The notes under the pieces: model-generated | The model's database searches: none | What the model saw: the letters and a program-made list of their open reading frames with translations, nothing else | What the model was told of the DNA's origin: nothing | Shown here: piece after piece, positions 63,911 through 64,000 of the stretch | How the letters are laid out: every line of letters begins with the position of its first letter | Numbering within the stretch: position 1 is the first letter of the stretch | Assembly: GCA_945877575.1 (NCBI GenBank) | Contig: CAMDUE010000001.1 | Coordinates: 186,001-250,000 of the forward strand | DNA from: Chitinophaga pinensis | GTDB taxonomy: Bacteria; Bacteroidota; Bacteroidia; NS11-12g; UBA955 | Length of the DNA stretch: 64,000 bases | Direction of reading: 5' to 3' | Position numbers and translations under genes: made by a program

Positions 63911-64000
63911 TAAAATTCAATTCTATAAAAGGCCGATGGCATAAATGGAAAATAACCCGTTCCTATTAGTTTAATTTCGCCGGGCACTGTATTTGTATCT
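63910..64000 (-). CDS. C-terminal end of a TonB-dependent receptor, truncated by the window edge
   Basis: Only the final 29 codons are in the window. The peptide ends in PFMPSAFYRIEF followed by TAA at 63910-63912, the aromatic-terminated last strand expected of a TonB-dependent outer-membrane beta-barrel, and VPGEIKLIGTG lies before it. The DUF4249 gene begins in the same five bases (TAATG). The family call relies on this end pattern plus the DUF4249 neighbour; the rest of the gene is outside. Confidence 0.65.
   Translation of the reverse strand, partial: DTNTVPGEIKLIGTGYFPFMPSAFYRIEF

Noticed and set aside
1..64000. Search by eye for CRISPR arrays, transposases, integrases, toxin-antitoxin or restriction genes.
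   Set aside because: None seen. Repetitive patterns found were within proteins (FG-GAP, BNR, hexapeptide, TPR), not DNA repeat arrays.

Overview
The window is about 64 kb of an AT-rich chromosome from a member of the Bacteroidota, most likely a Flavobacteriales-type lineage. This placement rests on features read in the sequence. These are four secreted proteins ending in type IX secretion (T9SS) type A sorting domains, a DUF4249 lipoprotein next to a TonB-dependent receptor end, an LpxC-FabZ fusion, a short NuoG, promoters of the TTG-N19/20-TAnnTTTG type, and an absence of clear Shine-Dalgarno sites. There is no phage, insertion sequence, CRISPR array or obvious foreign island. No gap above 300 bases lacks a gene.

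Layout. 1-6408: respiratory complex I, first half (nuoA 5'-truncated, then nuoBCDEFGH), closed by a strong terminator. 6456-10153: murF and a divergent calcium-binding FG-GAP T9SS cargo protein. 10122-13995: lipid A operon (lpxD, lpxC-fabZ, lpxA, an orphan ABC ATPase). 14097-20914: a peptide transporter with a large periplasmic insert, a flavin oxidoreductase, heptose kinase, class I aminotransferase and glycosyltransferase. 20955-28731: a giant beta-propeller protein, a membrane pyrophosphatase with an unusual cysteine-rich tail, and a gingipain-like T9SS protein. 28849-36239: an OmpA-domain protein followed 14 bases later by the second half of complex I (nuoIJKLMN). 36236-40115: a small probable outer-membrane protein, then serC-serA-DUF1015. 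40119-42470: ArsR-type regulator, LpxL-like acyltransferase and M42 peptidase. 42580-42654: tRNA-Val(UAC). 42797-50132: RqcH-like NFACT protein, DUF1501-like protein, homogentisate dioxygenase and a second giant beta-propeller T9SS protein. 50264-57531: TPR protein, gyrA and an M16 peptidase. 57668-64000: a CxxCH-bearing T9SS protein, uvrA, a DUF4249 lipoprotein and the end of a TonB-dependent receptor.

Functional themes. Energy conservation is represented by all 14 complex I genes, in two blocks about 24 kb apart, and a membrane pyrophosphatase whose residues fit the potassium-dependent, sodium-pumping group. Envelope biogenesis is represented by lipid A synthesis, heptose phosphorylation, a late acyltransferase and MurF. 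A third theme is large surface or secreted proteins.

Most of the window is well-understood housekeeping DNA and I did not find a clear new defence or mobile system. The items most worth following up are the cysteine-rich tail on the pyrophosphatase, the OmpA-domain gene fused transcriptionally to nuoI-N, the serC-serA-DUF1015 serine cluster without a visible serB, the periplasmic insert in the peptide transporter, the CxxCH surface protein, and a run of -7 promoter boxes so close to start codons that leaderless mRNAs are implied. Several starts were moved from the longest open frame to an internal ATG; the reason is given in each entry.
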